From: Acidilobus sp. 7A | GTDB taxonomy: Archaea > Thermoproteota > Thermoprotei_A > Sulfolobales > Acidilobaceae | NCBI RefSeq assembly: GCF_003431325.1 | Contig: NZ_CP010515.1 | Span: 558,001-622,000, forward strand | Direction of reading: 5' to 3' | Length of the DNA: 64,000 bases | Part shown: piece after piece, positions 25,520 through 35,287 of the stretch | How the letters are laid out: every line of letters begins with the position of its first letter | Position numbering within the stretch: position 1 is the stretch's first letter | Program-made: the position numbers and the translations under genes | The notes under the pieces: model-generated | The model's input: the letters and a program-made list of their open reading frames with translations, nothing else | Databases searched by the model: none | What the model was told of the DNA's origin: nothing

Positions 25520-27574
25520 TCAGGTGAGGATTACAAAGGTGACGTTTGGAAGCCTTATTGGGTTAAACGGCACACCGCCACCCCTGTAGAACTTGTTGAA
25601 CCACTCGTAGAAGTGAAGCCTCAGGTCATGCGCGAATGCCACTATGCCCTCAAGCCCAGCCGTGAGCAGGTTTCCTATAATGTAAACTACCGCCGCAGAC
25701 GCTATGGTTAGCGGCGTCGGGTGGGAGGTCAGGATAGCATAGGTCAGCACAGTGAACCCTATCATTAGACCTGCGTGCGCGAGGCTAAGGCCCATTATCC
25801 TGAGGAAGCTTACGGTGTTGCCGAGGGCCATTATCATACCTTCAAAGACCCCAAGGAAGCTCTCATATGGGTCAAGCTTGAAGCCCTCGCCCACAGATAC
25901 CTTGTAGAGGCCGTCGCCCAGCACAAGCCATGCCAGTGACGCTAAGCCGCCATAAAGTACGAATGCACCCATCGGGCCGCCGCGGCCGAGGCCGAGGAGC
26001 CCAAGCTCTATAATATAGCCAGCCTTATATGCGTTGAAGTACACTAAGAATGGTAAGCCTGCAACGAGGAACAGCAGCGTCAGCGGGGCCCTCCTCGCGA
26101 CTAGGTCCTCATAGTCATGGCTTATAAGGTCGTCGGCAATTCCAAGCAGGTTGCCGAAGATCAACATGAATGCACCTATCCAGAATGAGAGGTCGAGGAT
26201 CTCGTTGAAGAGTATAGTGGTGTAATTGCTGCCTGGCATCTCATACGCTGTTGCCACTGGGGACTCAAGGGGCGGCACCTTAAAGCCAAGCGAGCGCCAG
26301 AAGGCGTCAAGGCCGACGAAGTGAGCTGGTATTGGGCCGAAGAACTCACCAGCCAGGAAACCCGTTATCATGCCGGCCGCCCCAAGGATTGCAATCACCT
26401 TACCTAGGTTCCTGCTCCTCGGCACTATGTAGAGAAGTGCAAATAGCAGGACCATAAGCCCATGACCTATGTCGGGGAACATGAGGCCAAATATTATGGG
26501 CATTGTTATGGCCAGGAACAGCGTGGGCACTATCTCATTGTTAGAGGGAGTGCTGTACATGTCGACTATGTCCTCAAACCACTTGAAGTAGCCGGGCAGG
26601 TCTATTTTTGAGGGGACATATGTTTCACCCCTCTTGTGGCCTAGGCTCATAACTATGTATGAGCCGCCGCAGCAGGCGTCGAGGCCGCTCCTCAGTTTCC
26701 TTGAGTCCCTGGAGTCAACGAAACCACGAATAAAGGTCATCGTGTCGGTTCTCGCCGAGTAATTTATTATTTTAAAGACCTCTGAAAGAGCTGAGACAGA
26801 TGTGTAGTACTCCTGGAGCTCCGGCAGCCTCTTCGCTATGCTTTCCCTTACCTCTTGGAGCTCAGCGTTTAAGCTTGAGAGCTTGCCGTTGACTTCATTA
26901 AACGCTGTCGAGGGGCTGCCGCTCAGTTCGGGCGGTATTATGAGCTGCTTCCAGCCAGTGCTTCTCGTGAGCTCAGAGACTGCTTCCCTGACGCTATTAG
27001 TCTCGCCAGCCACAGCAAGTATTGCAGTCTCCTTATCAACGGCCTCAGAGGCGTAAAGCAGCCCCCTCCTCCTAGCCACATTAATGGCGCTGACGAGGGC
27101 CTTCGCGCTTATAAGACCCACCGCAGCCCTCAACGTGCCCCCGCTCCACGCAGCCGTGACGTCAGAGACCATGCCCTTAAATGGCTCCAGGAACTTTATG
27201 ATCTCCTGTAGCTCGGCTATCTTTGTCGTTAGCTCTGTGGCCCTAGCGGACAGCTTCTCAAGGTCTTTTTCAAGGTCACTGTGCGCCTTCACAATGCCCC
27301 TGAAGGTGCCCTCCCAGTTGCTCACCTCAATCTTGACGTTATCTACCATGGATGGTGTCATGCCCATGACCTTGAAGAAGCCCTCAAGCTTAGCCTTAAG
27401 CTCTGACGACTCCATCATGAGGTGCATGTAACCCCTGTTAGCGTAAGCCGCAAGTTGCTTGGGCGGCTTATCCACGTGAAATATGCCCATAGTCGCGAGG
27501 CTCGCCACAGCCTTGTCGTACTGCTCGTTGGGCAGAGCTATCAGTACCTCCTCTAGTCTGTTTGCAATTAGCAT
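25520..27574 (-). CDS. atpI: A-type ATP synthase subunit I
   Basis: Membrane stator subunit that forms the proton half-channels. The N-terminal half is soluble and coiled-coil rich; the C-terminal half has seven to eight membrane segments, with FPDIGHGLMVLLFALL and the GFTVLTYAILT to FAHDLRLHFYEWFNKFY end typical of the family. I chose ATG 27574 with GAGGAACC before it. An open frame eight codons longer would start only about ten bases after a TATA-like element (27605-27614). About 684 residues. Divergent from atpF. Confidence 0.9.
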   Translation of the reverse strand: MLIANRLEEVLIALPNEQYDKAVASLATMGIFHVDKPPKQLAAYANRGYMHLMMESSELKAKLEGFFKVMGMTPSMVDNVKIEVSNWEGTFRGIVKAHSDLEKDLEKLSARATELTTKIAELQEIIKFLEPFKGMVSDVTAAWSGGTLRAAVGLISAKALVSAINVARRRGLLYASEAVDKETAILAVAGETNSVREAVSELTRSTGWKQLIIPPELSGSPSTAFNEVNGKLSSLNAELQEVRESIAKRLPELQEYYTSVSALSEVFKIINYSARTDTMTFIRGFVDSRDSRKLRSGLDACCGGSYIVMSLGHKRGETYVPSKIDLPGYFKWFEDIVDMYSTPSNNEIVPTLFLAITMPIIFGLMFPDIGHGLMVLLFALLYIVPRSRNLGKVIAILGAAGMITGFLAGEFFGPIPAHFVGLDAFWRSLGFKVPPLESPVATAYEMPGSNYTTILFNEILDLSFWIGAFMLIFGNLLGIADDLISHDYEDLVARRAPLTLLFLVAGLPFLVYFNAYKAGYIIELGLLGLGRGGPMGAFVLYGGLASLAWLVLGDGLYKVSVGEGFKLDPYESFLGVFEGMIMALGNTVSFLRIMGLSLAHAGLMIGFTVLTYAILTSHPTPLTIASAAVVYIIGNLLTAGLEGIVAFAHDLRLHFYEWFNKFYRGGGVPFNPIRLPNVTFVILT

Positions 27575-27604
27575 AGGTTCCTCAAGGAGGCATTGCACTA
27601 AAGG

Positions 27605-27614
27605 GTTTTTAAGT
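27605..27614 (-). promoter_or_regulatory. TATA box of atpI
   Basis: Minus strand reads ACTTAAAAAC, 30-40 bases from ATG 27574, which supports that start. A second TATA-like CTTAAAACTC (27673-27682) faces atpF. Confidence 0.45.
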
Positions 27615-27691
27615 CCTTAGAATGGTCGATTAGATCTGACCTTGCATGCGTAAGACAGTAGAAGCTTAAGGCTTAAAACTCTTACAAGTAA

Positions 27692-28027
27692 ATGCAACAG
27701 GGCAAAGGGCTTATGCCGGAAGTGGAGAGCGGCGAGACGGGAGTAGTCGTCATAGGCGATAGGCTGACGCTGCCACTCTTCAGGATGACTGGCATGAAGA
27801 CAATAGAGGCCAGCGACCAGAGGAGCGCTGAGGAGGCTCTGCGACAAGCCGCTAGCGACGGCTATAGGATAGCCATAGTCCTAAAACACATAGTATCAGA
27901 CGAGGACTCTATAAGGAAGGTGGCGGCCCGGCTCAATATAACGCTCCTGGTGCTTCCAACCAAGTGGTCAAAGCCTACCCCGTTCAACGTGGAAAAGCTG
28001 CTCGCCGAGGCCTTAGGCCTTGGCTAA
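27692..28027 (+). CDS. atpF: A-type ATP synthase subunit F
   Basis: Small regulatory subunit of the central stalk. VVVIGDRLTLPLFRMTGMKTIEA is the family's first strand and loop; the rest alternates strands and helices as in a Rossmann-like fold. 111 residues. It is separated from the E-A-B operon by 13 kb and divergent from atpI, so the ATPase genes here are split into at least three units. Confidence 0.85.
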   Translation: MQQGKGLMPEVESGETGVVVIGDRLTLPLFRMTGMKTIEASDQRSAEEALRQAASDGYRIAIVLKHIVSDEDSIRKVAARLNITLLVLPTKWSKPTPFNVEKLLAEALGLG

Positions 28028-28092
28028 CGCCTTTAGCGCTATGATATGCCAGCACAAGGGCGCTGGTCAGGTGCAGTGCTCTTAGGGTCTAG

Positions 28093-29347
28093 TTACTGAC
28101 CTTCAGCGTCACCGCCTATTACAACTGATAAGTCAATTACGTTTCCTCCAGCCCTCCTCAGGTTGCTCAGGCAGATCGGGCACATGGTTATTGCAACGTC
28201 TGCTGCCTCCCTGAGCTCGGCGACCCTCCTCTTAGCTATGGCATTGGCTAGGCCTGGCGAAAGCGACTCAACGGGCCCGCCGCAGCAGAAAGTCTTTGGA
28301 CCATAGTTCCTCGGCTCAACTACGCTCACCCCAGACCCCTTGAGCAGCTCCCTTGCCTTGCCCCACAGGTTCAGGTCCCTGGCGTAGATGCACGAGTCAT
28401 GGACCGTCGCCGTAAGCCTAACCCTCTTAAGAGGCCTCACTAGCTCAAGGTAGTTGACGACATTCACCTTGAGGCCTACCAGCTGTCTATAACTCATGAG
28501 GGTCAGGGTCGTGTGAGGGTCCACGGTTATTACTGTCTCGTAGCCGCCCGCCTCTATAGCCTCTGAGACCCTTTTTGCGTGCTCCTTAAGCTCATCCGCC
28601 ACGCCGTAGTCTAGGATAAGCGCCCCGCTGTACATGTCTGAGACGCGGGGGTCGTAGGAGAACCTGACCCCTGAGCTCCTGAGGGCGTTGACTATGGATC
28701 TCAGTATCTTCTCCGACTCCTCCAGATCCCGCCTCTCCGGCCTCACAAGGCCCTGAAGGGCCCCTGGCCTCAGCGCTGCCAGCCTCTCCAGCACGCTAAG
28801 GATGTTTGAGAGCCCCCTCTCCTCAGCTATGCTGAGCAGCCTAACCGTTGCATTTATATAGGGAACCAGCTGGTACAGGGCGCCTGTAAATAGGAGCGTT
28901 GATGAGCCTTTGTCATCGATGTTAAGCCTCTTGACCAGGCTGAGGCGAACCCTGGAGGGGCGGGCACTGGGTAGCCCGTGAGCCTGGTGTAGGTCCTCAT
29001 GAACCTCAGTACGGAGGATATTCTTACGCCTCTCACCTTGTCCTCACCGCCGCCTCAGACGTTAGCATATCACCCCATAGGAGAAGTCTCGCGGACCTCA
29101 TAAGGTCCCCAACCCTTATCCTGGCCGGGCAGACCGTTGAGCACGCGTTGCAGAGGAGGCAGCTATAAAAGCTTGAGATGACCTCATCGCTTAGCTTTAC
29201 GGTCCCCTCTAGGAGCTCCCTTAGCACAGTTACCCTGCCCCTCGGCCCATAGCCTCTGTGTGGTCCAAACGGCATAGTTGGACAGACGCTCTCGCAGAAG
29301 CCGCAGTAGACGCACTTTTGTGCCTCCCTGAGGAGCTCCTCAGCCAA
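28093..29347 (-). pseudogene. HdrD/GlcF-like Fe-S oxidoreductase, two frameshifts
   Basis: The gene reads in three frames. Part 1 (29347 to 29033) has two 4Fe-4S motifs: CVYCGFCESVCP and CLLCNACSTVCP. Part 2 (about 29036 to 28915) reads RISSVLRFMRTYTRLTGYPVPAPP. Part 3 continues as LSLVKRLNIDDKGSSTLLFTGALYQLVPYINATVRLL and ends with two CCG-type motifs (VHDSC, CCGGPVES). Each break behaves as one missing base; the second is at a GGG run. Whole, it would be a membrane-associated electron carrier subunit as in heterodisulfide reductase or glycolate oxidase. No partner flavoprotein is next to it. Either a decayed gene or sequence error. Confidence 0.75.
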
Positions 29348-29401
29348 ACGCCTCTCCGCAGATCAGTGAGACCAGGCCCTAATCAAGGTTAGCCAGGGCA
29401 T

Positions 29402-30184
29402 CTATATCATGGAGGGCGGCACGCCGTTAGGCGTCACGGCCCTCTTAGGTCGCAGGCCCAGCCTCCTGAGCTGCTCTTCAACGTGCCTGTAAAGTATGAC
29501 GTACTCCCAGTCGACGTCGGTGAGCCTCCTGTCTATCTCGGCCAGCCTTGAGACGAACTCCCTTATGGACTCATCGTCGCTGAAGCCTATCATGGCGGCC
29601 GCATAGACCTCCCTGCCGGGCTCAAGGCCTGCAGCTACCAGGTTCTCAAGGGCCTTGAACTGGAGCTCAAAGAAACTGGCTCTTGCTCCCGTCAGCCTGT
29701 GGAACTCCTCCTTGGTCACTCCTTTGAAGGAGACTCTGACAACTACATTGTCATGCTTGGCCAGCTCCCTTGCAAAGTTTTGGTCACCGCCTATGATGAG
29801 GCCGTTGGTCTCAAGCACGAAAGCTAACCCCTTCTCCTCGAAGAGGCTGATGAGGTCGAGCAGGTGCCTTCTGCTTATGGTGGGCTCAGCGCCGCTCAGC
29901 CTGACCTGGCCGAAGCCATTTGACCTGGCTATTGAATAGATGCTGTTAAAGGCCTGCTGCGGCGACAGCATTTTTCCGAGCGAGGCGTTGTCCCTGAACC
30001 TCCAGCTCCAGCAGAAGGCGCAGGAGAGGTCGCAGCCGATGACGTCGCCAGTTGCTATGCCGCCGTACCACCTGTCAGCCCTGAACCTGTAGTAGGCCCT
30101 ATATTCAACGCCGTTAACCTCCATTGTCACGAGTCTCCTCACGGCCTCGGCCCTCTCGAGCGGGTCGTAGCCCTGGCTCTCCAA
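29402..30184 (-). CDS. Radical SAM protein, activase-like
   Basis: 260 residues. Cys51, Cys55 and Cys58 (CDLSCAFC) bind the cluster. GQVRLSGAEPTISRRHLLDLI and LETNGLIIGGD are the second and third typical strands, as in pyruvate-formate-lyase-activating enzymes. The leading part (VEYRAYYRFRADRWYGGIATGD) is conserved-looking but of unknown role. There is no extra cluster domain at the C-terminus. The target is unknown. It lies 54 bases upstream of the Fe-S gene on the same strand and may be co-transcribed. Confidence 0.82.
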   Translation of the reverse strand: MESQGYDPLERAEAVRRLVTMEVNGVEYRAYYRFRADRWYGGIATGDVIGCDLSCAFCWSWRFRDNASLGKMLSPQQAFNSIYSIARSNGFGQVRLSGAEPTISRRHLLDLISLFEEKGLAFVLETNGLIIGGDQNFARELAKHDNVVVRVSFKGVTKEEFHRLTGARASFFELQFKALENLVAAGLEPGREVYAAAMIGFSDDESIREFVSRLAEIDRRLTDVDWEYVILYRHVEEQLRRLGLRPKRAVTPNGVPPSMI

Positions 30185-30274
30185 GCTTGGTCAATAATAT
30201 CCTTGGTGGCGAGGGCGTAAACGCGTTCCGAGGGTCATCAGCTTTTACCTTCTCTCACTCCCTCACCAGCTTGG

Positions 30275-31006
30275 ATGCGAGCTTTGCCTAGGGGTAAGAG
30301 AAAGCCAGAGCAGCAGGACGCCCAACAGGCCCAGCAGAGGAGGCGCAGGGCTCAGCCAAAGCGCTCAACCAGCGAGGAAGAGATTAAGTCCATATCAGAG
30401 TCGCTCTCAGAGAGGCTGATACAAGCCCTTGGCCTTGATCTGATAGGACTTAAGGCCGTAGATATAAAGGACATAGTTTACTCCATAGTCGGCTCCCTGG
30501 CCGAGTCCAGGTCCTCAAAGCTGACGGAGGAGGCTGCAATGAAGAGGATAGTTGCTATGAAGGATAACCTGTTCAAGACAATAGCGGCCTCCCTGCTCTC
30601 GAGCGGCAGGCCCCTGACGAGGGAACAGCTCGAGTTCATAGTGGCATACGCCCCTGAGATAGCCGGGAGGGCAGCGCCCTACCTCTACAGGGAGGCTGTG
30701 AGGCTTAGGGCTGATGATATTATTGGCTCTCTGAGGGCCCTCTGGTCCCAGTACGGCAGGCCAACGCCCGTTGAGTGCCCCCGCTGCGGCTTCAGGGCCG
30801 TGACGCCGGACCTGACATGCATTGTGTGCGGCGCCCAGCTGAGCGAGGGCGAGCTGAAGAGGCACCTTAACTTTGCCAGCCTCCTGCAGGGCCTGGCCTC
30901 TAGGCTTCACCCCAGATTGGTTGAGGAGATAATATCCGCTGGCTACGTCGTACTTGACGACGACGTTAGGCCGCCAAGCATGGCCCCAGGCAGGGCTTCG
31001 CAATAG
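30275..31006 (+). CDS. Crenarchaeal-type zinc-ribbon protein, unknown function
   Basis: 243 residues. A basic, Gln-rich N-terminus (residues 1-35) suggests nucleic-acid contact. A helical middle is followed by one zinc ribbon (CPRCGFRAVTPDLTCIVCG, near residue 170), then a helical tail. I do not recognise the family. The stop overlaps a GTG that could open a 34-codon frame, too weak to call. It converges on the broken TtuA-like gene. Confidence 0.6.
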   Translation: MRALPRGKRKPEQQDAQQAQQRRRRAQPKRSTSEEEIKSISESLSERLIQALGLDLIGLKAVDIKDIVYSIVGSLAESRSSKLTEEAAMKRIVAMKDNLFKTIAASLLSSGRPLTREQLEFIVAYAPEIAGRAAPYLYREAVRLRADDIIGSLRALWSQYGRPTPVECPRCGFRAVTPDLTCIVCGAQLSEGELKRHLNFASLLQGLASRLHPRLVEEIISAGYVVLDDDVRPPSMAPGRASQ

Positions 31007-31072
31007 TGATACACCTGAGCAGGGCTGAGAGGGAGGCGCTCTCAGGCCTTCTGTCCGCCCAGCAGAGCCAGA

Positions 31073-31919
31073 CTAAAGGAGGCGAACCTGGAGCCCCTCA
31101 AGCCTCATGAGCTTGCAGTAGCTGCACACCTCCCCATCCGAGGCCCCGCCACACACGCGGCACCTCTTGTAGGGGTGGCGCTGAGGAGACCCTCTATTAC
31201 GTCAGCTGAGCTGTGGTCTATCTCAGGCCTTCCAGCCACCGACTCATAGACGCCCTTGACGCTTACATAGGCGCGGCACGCTGGGCTTATTTCTGCGACG
31301 CCCTCCAGGAACTCCATGGCAGCGACGGCCTCATCCTCTACGTAAAAGAAGGCGTTAACGGATCTCAGGCCTCCCAGGTCAAGTAGCTCTGCGGCCTCGG
31401 TGAGGCCAAGGCCACCGTCGCTCATCAACGAGTCCAGCGCAATGATCGTTGACGAGGTCCTCGCGGTTGGCATCACTATAAAATCCGCGCCAAGAAGTCT
31501 CGCCGCGGCGGCTGCCCACGCCCTGTCATACCTTATGCAGGCGATCAACTTCGCCTCAGGCGGCGGAGGGGGCGTGACCTCGGCCCAGAGGGCCTTTGCG
31601 GCCTGGGTGCCCCCTTAAGGATGTCCTCCCCAAGTCCCTTATAAAACGTCGGCACAAGCACGTAGATCCTTGACTTGAACCTCCTCTCGACCTGGGCCAG
31701 GACCCTGGCGGCCAGAAGCGACCTGGAGGGGGAGTAGGATGTTATGGGAACTACAAACGAGCTGTTTTCTTTAGCTTCAGCCTTCCCAAGAACCCTGGCC
31801 ACGGCCCTCTCAAGTAGCCCGAAGAGGCACCTCTCGCAAAGCCTTTCGCCGCTGGAGGCTCTGTAGTATTTGGCTGGCCTGATGCCGCAGACGCTGCAGG
31901 CAGCTACGCCGCCGCTCAC
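31073..31919 (-). pseudogene. TtuA/Ncs6-like tRNA thiolation family protein, degenerate and frameshifted
   Basis: The N-terminus carries Cys8/Cys11 and Cys28/Cys31 (SVCGIRPAKYYRASSGERLCERC), as in TtuA/Ncs6 enzymes that thiolate tRNA uridine. The ATP-binding loop expected next (SGGKDS) is replaced by ITSYSPSRSLLAARVL. At about 31615 the frame changes (GEDILKG to GTQAAKALWAEV), as if one G were missing from a run of five. The middle (CIRYDRAWAAAAARLLGADFIVMPT) follows. Near 31185 it changes again to QRHPYKRCRVCGGASDGEVCSYCKLMRLEGL, the C-terminal zinc ribbon, ending at 31073. Without a working PP-loop this paralogue would not be a standard thiolase even if in frame. Confidence 0.7.
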
Positions 31920-32272
31920 GGCTGCTCACAGGCAGGGTTCCGCCTCAAATAATAGCTGTTCGGCGGAGCCCCTGAGTAGCTCTGCTATTGCGAGACTAAA
32001 AGCAAGCGTAGAGGCCTTCTGCCAAGGGGCGGATGACATGATTATGGCGCCCAGCTGCGGGCCAGCAGGTAATACTGCTAGGTGTTGCCGGTACTATCCA
32101 TTACATCACAATAGGGCACTTAGAGAGCGCTTTGGTGAAGTTATGGGGCGTCTCTGGTCCGCTCTTGCAAGTTCTGGTGCTAGCGACAGAGCGCTCACAG
32201 GCCCAAAAGCGTTACGTGTCAAAGCTGCCAGCTTCCGTAGTCTTTTGTGCTAGCAGGAGGGTGACGCTAATA
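31920..32272. other. Intergenic stretch before the ribonucleotide reductase
   Basis: A plus-strand frame stays open from 31870 to 32253 and ends in a Cys-rich, basic region, but I see no family, promoter or ribosome binding site. The last 20 bases hold the GGAGG for the next gene. A decayed gene is possible. Confidence 0.35.
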
Positions 32273-35206
32273 ATGAGCAGCAGCGCTAGGCAGCTTGAGC
32301 TCATCAAGGCCTCGCTGACGAGACCTGAGGCTGAGGAGGAGGCTAAGAAACTCCTTCTCTCAGATATTTACGCCGAGGTTTCTCATGCCTACAGTGGGCG
32401 CGCCCCGAATGGGGGTGCCTTGGCTGAGCTGCCAGGCTGTGTGAAGAGCCTGTGCGAGGATGACATGAAGTTCACGTATAATGCCATAAGGGTCCTCATG
32501 AGCAGGTACATGACAAAGGACCTGAGAGGAAGGTTCGTAGAGACACCATCAATGGTAATGAAGAGGGTGGCCCTGGGGTTCAGGGAGAGGGTCGACCCCG
32601 AGGAGATTTATAGGGCCATGATTGATGGCCGCTTCATGTTCAACAGCCCAACGCTCTTCAACATGTACTCCGACGGCGCCAGGGGTGCTTTAAGCGCGTG
32701 CTACGTCACGCCAGTGCATGATGACATGAGGGGCATAATGGACGGCCTAACAGTTCAGGCGATGACATTTAAGTACGGCGGAGGACAGGGCTTCAGCTTC
32801 AGCGAGCTGAGGCCAAGAGGGGATGTAGTTGCTGGAACTAGCGGCGTGGCCAGCGGCCCGCTGAGCTTCATGAGGCTCTATGACATAGCTACAGACGTCG
32901 TTAAGCAGGGCGGCAAGAGGAGGGGCGCTAACATGGGCATCCTCCACGACTGGCACCCCGACCTCTACAACCCTGACTACGACCCCTGGAGGGCCTTGGC
33001 CTCAACTCTGCCGCCGCAGGTCGTTGCGATATTAGAGCAGTACAGGAGGACCCTGGAGCAGCTCGAGGACGACGGTTACTACGAGGTTGAGAGGGCGACG
33101 CTGGAGGCCCTCTCAAGGCTAACTCAGGGCGGTGGAAGCCCTGAAGACGCCGGCTTCATTCAGGCCAAGAGGGCCCCGATGCAGGATGTCTTCCTGACTA
33201 ACTTCAACATAAGTGTAGGGGTCCATGACGCGTTCATGAAGGCGATAATAAATGATGAGGAGTGGTGGATGGTCAACCCAAGGTACAGCGACAGGGGCGA
33301 CGGCCTCTACAGGCTGCACTACGCAGTCTCCGCTGCAACGGGCGAGGGGAGAACTCTCAAGCTCCTTAAGGAGGGTAAGGTTAGCACCCCATACCTCAAC
33401 GTACTCGAGGAGGTCGTTAAAGAGGCGCTCTCAAAGGTCCCGGAGGACGTCGACACCTCAAGGAAGAACCCGCACGCCTGGCACTACCCAGCCAGGAGGC
33501 TGTGGGAGGAGATAGTTAGAGGGGCCTGGGAGGGGGGCGACCCAGGCCTCTTCTTAATCGACAACCACAACAAGTGGATCCCAACGCCATGGCTTGGCGC
33601 GGTCTCAGCGACCAACCCCTGCGGCGAGGAGCCCCTGTACCCATATGAGAGCTGCAACCTCGGCTCCCTTAGCCTTGATAAGTACGTGAGGGGCAGCAGG
33701 TTTGACATTGAGGCCTTCGCAAGGGACGTTGACCTTGCCATTGATGGACTTGACGCCGTCATAGACTTCAACAGGCAGCCCGACCAGAGGCAGGACTTGG
33801 TCAACAGGTTCACCAGGAAAGTTGGGCTCGGCATAATGGGGCTAGCCAACGCGCTTGTCAAGCTTGACATGCCTTATGACAGCGAGGAGGCTGTAGCCTT
33901 TACGATGGCCTCCATGGCACTGCTTGAGGCCGAGGCCTGGAAGAGGAGCTGGGAGCTTGGCGCCAAGCTCGGCCATGCTCCAGCATATGAGTGCGCGGAG
34001 TTCGACTGGTCAAGCCTTAAGTGCGTGAGGCAGGCGAGGCCTGAGGACACCGTGGAGCTACTGACGCCAGCGCTGCTGAAGGCCTCTGAGGTGCTGAGCA
34101 TCAAGGACAGTTGGGTGACGATAAAGTATCATGATATCAACCTCAGCGACTACATTATGGGGCAGCTTGAGGGCGAGACCGCAAGGAGGGTTGAGCGTGA
34201 CGGCTCCGTTAAGCTTCTGAGGCTTGAGAGCCTAGAGAAGGTGCTCATGGAGGTCTTCGGCGTCGCTAGGGAGACACTTGCCGAGGCTGAAAGGATGAGG
34301 CCTGAGGAGCTGGCCAGGAGCCCTAGGCACCTCCTGGCCATGGCTATCTACGACCCCGCAGGTCTTTGGGAGTCATTGAAGGCCTACGGTAGGTCAATAG
34401 GCGCGAGGGCCCCGAGGCACACAGCTATTAACACGACTGCGCCAACCGGCACTATCTCAATTATAGCTGGCACTAGCAGCGGCGTAGAGCCTTACTTCGC
34501 GCTGGTATATCTAAGGAAGGTCACCATAGGGGAGCTATGGGAGGTTGTGAAGGAGTTCAGGGACAGGCTCTATGGGGCCCTGGAGAGCGTCGGGGCCCCA
34601 GTTGAGCTGGGCGAGAGAATACTTGAGGCCATATCAAGGCACAAGGGCAGCATCAGGTGGGCCATGGAGGACGTTGAGAAGGTCGTGAGGGAGGCACAGA
34701 TGCAGGAGGTTAATGGGGTGCTGGTCAGGGCTAAGTGGGACGCTGAGAAGCTCATAGCTGAGCTAAGGGAGCTTGCAAAACTCTTCGCTACGAGCATGGA
34801 CTTTGACGTGTGGTACCACATAGCCCACCAGGCGGCCGCCCAGGTCTACACCGACCAGGCTATAAGTAAGACTGTCAACCTGCCAAAGGATGCGGACGTC
34901 AGCGCAGTGGCCACGGCCTACGTGGCAGCGTGGCTGACGGGCCTCAAGGGGGTCACGGTGTACAGGGACGAGAGCAAGGGGGTACAGGTCATATACTTCG
35001 GGGGGCAGCGGAGGGAGCTGAGCAAGGTGCCACTGAGGCTCGTCAAGAAGCCGACGATGAGGATGGCACTAGTCAAAAGGTATATGGCTGCTGGGGAGGC
35101 CTCCGCCGATTCAAGGCTTGGCGACCTCTTCAAGGTTAAAAAGGACAGCAACGTTGTCGAGGTAGAGGCTGACGAGAACAGTACATGTAAGACCTGCAAC
35201 CTCTGA
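32273..35206 (+). CDS. Class II (B12-dependent) ribonucleotide reductase
   Basis: Reduces ribonucleotides to deoxyribonucleotides with adenosylcobalamin. It contains FMFNSPTLFNMYSDGARGALSACYV, the GGGQGFSFSELRPRG loop, NPCGEEPLYPYESCNLGSLSLDKYV with the radical-site cysteine and glutamate, and TAPTGTISIIAGTSSGVEPYFAL. The C-terminus ends in CKTCNL, a mobile redox pair typical of the class. I chose ATG 32273 (977 residues); the frame is open further left but a GGAGG lies 14-18 bases before this ATG. No activase or class I small subunit is nearby. Confidence 0.93.
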   Translation: MSSSARQLELIKASLTRPEAEEEAKKLLLSDIYAEVSHAYSGRAPNGGALAELPGCVKSLCEDDMKFTYNAIRVLMSRYMTKDLRGRFVETPSMVMKRVALGFRERVDPEEIYRAMIDGRFMFNSPTLFNMYSDGARGALSACYVTPVHDDMRGIMDGLTVQAMTFKYGGGQGFSFSELRPRGDVVAGTSGVASGPLSFMRLYDIATDVVKQGGKRRGANMGILHDWHPDLYNPDYDPWRALASTLPPQVVAILEQYRRTLEQLEDDGYYEVERATLEALSRLTQGGGSPEDAGFIQAKRAPMQDVFLTNFNISVGVHDAFMKAIINDEEWWMVNPRYSDRGDGLYRLHYAVSAATGEGRTLKLLKEGKVSTPYLNVLEEVVKEALSKVPEDVDTSRKNPHAWHYPARRLWEEIVRGAWEGGDPGLFLIDNHNKWIPTPWLGAVSATNPCGEEPLYPYESCNLGSLSLDKYVRGSRFDIEAFARDVDLAIDGLDAVIDFNRQPDQRQDLVNRFTRKVGLGIMGLANALVKLDMPYDSEEAVAFTMASMALLEAEAWKRSWELGAKLGHAPAYECAEFDWSSLKCVRQARPEDTVELLTPALLKASEVLSIKDSWVTIKYHDINLSDYIMGQLEGETARRVERDGSVKLLRLESLEKVLMEVFGVARETLAEAERMRPEELARSPRHLLAMAIYDPAGLWESLKAYGRSIGARAPRHTAINTTAPTGTISIIAGTSSGVEPYFALVYLRKVTIGELWEVVKEFRDRLYGALESVGAPVELGERILEAISRHKGSIRWAMEDVEKVVREAQMQEVNGVLVRAKWDAEKLIAELRELAKLFATSMDFDVWYHIAHQAAAQVYTDQAISKTVNLPKDADVSAVATAYVAAWLTGLKGVTVYRDESKGVQVIYFGGQRRELSKVPLRLVKKPTMRMALVKRYMAAGEASADSRLGDLFKVKKDSNVVEVEADENSTCKTCNL

Positions 35207-35287
35207 GGAGCTCCAGTTCAAGGGGCTCTCGTTTAATTGCGGTAAAACTTTTTAGGATTGTGTGTGGGTCCTTCACTGGCATCAGTG

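Noticed and set aside
31870-32253. 127-codon plus-strand frame before the ribonucleotide reductase
   Set aside because: No ribosome binding site, promoter or family. Its first part is antisense to the TtuA-like gene.
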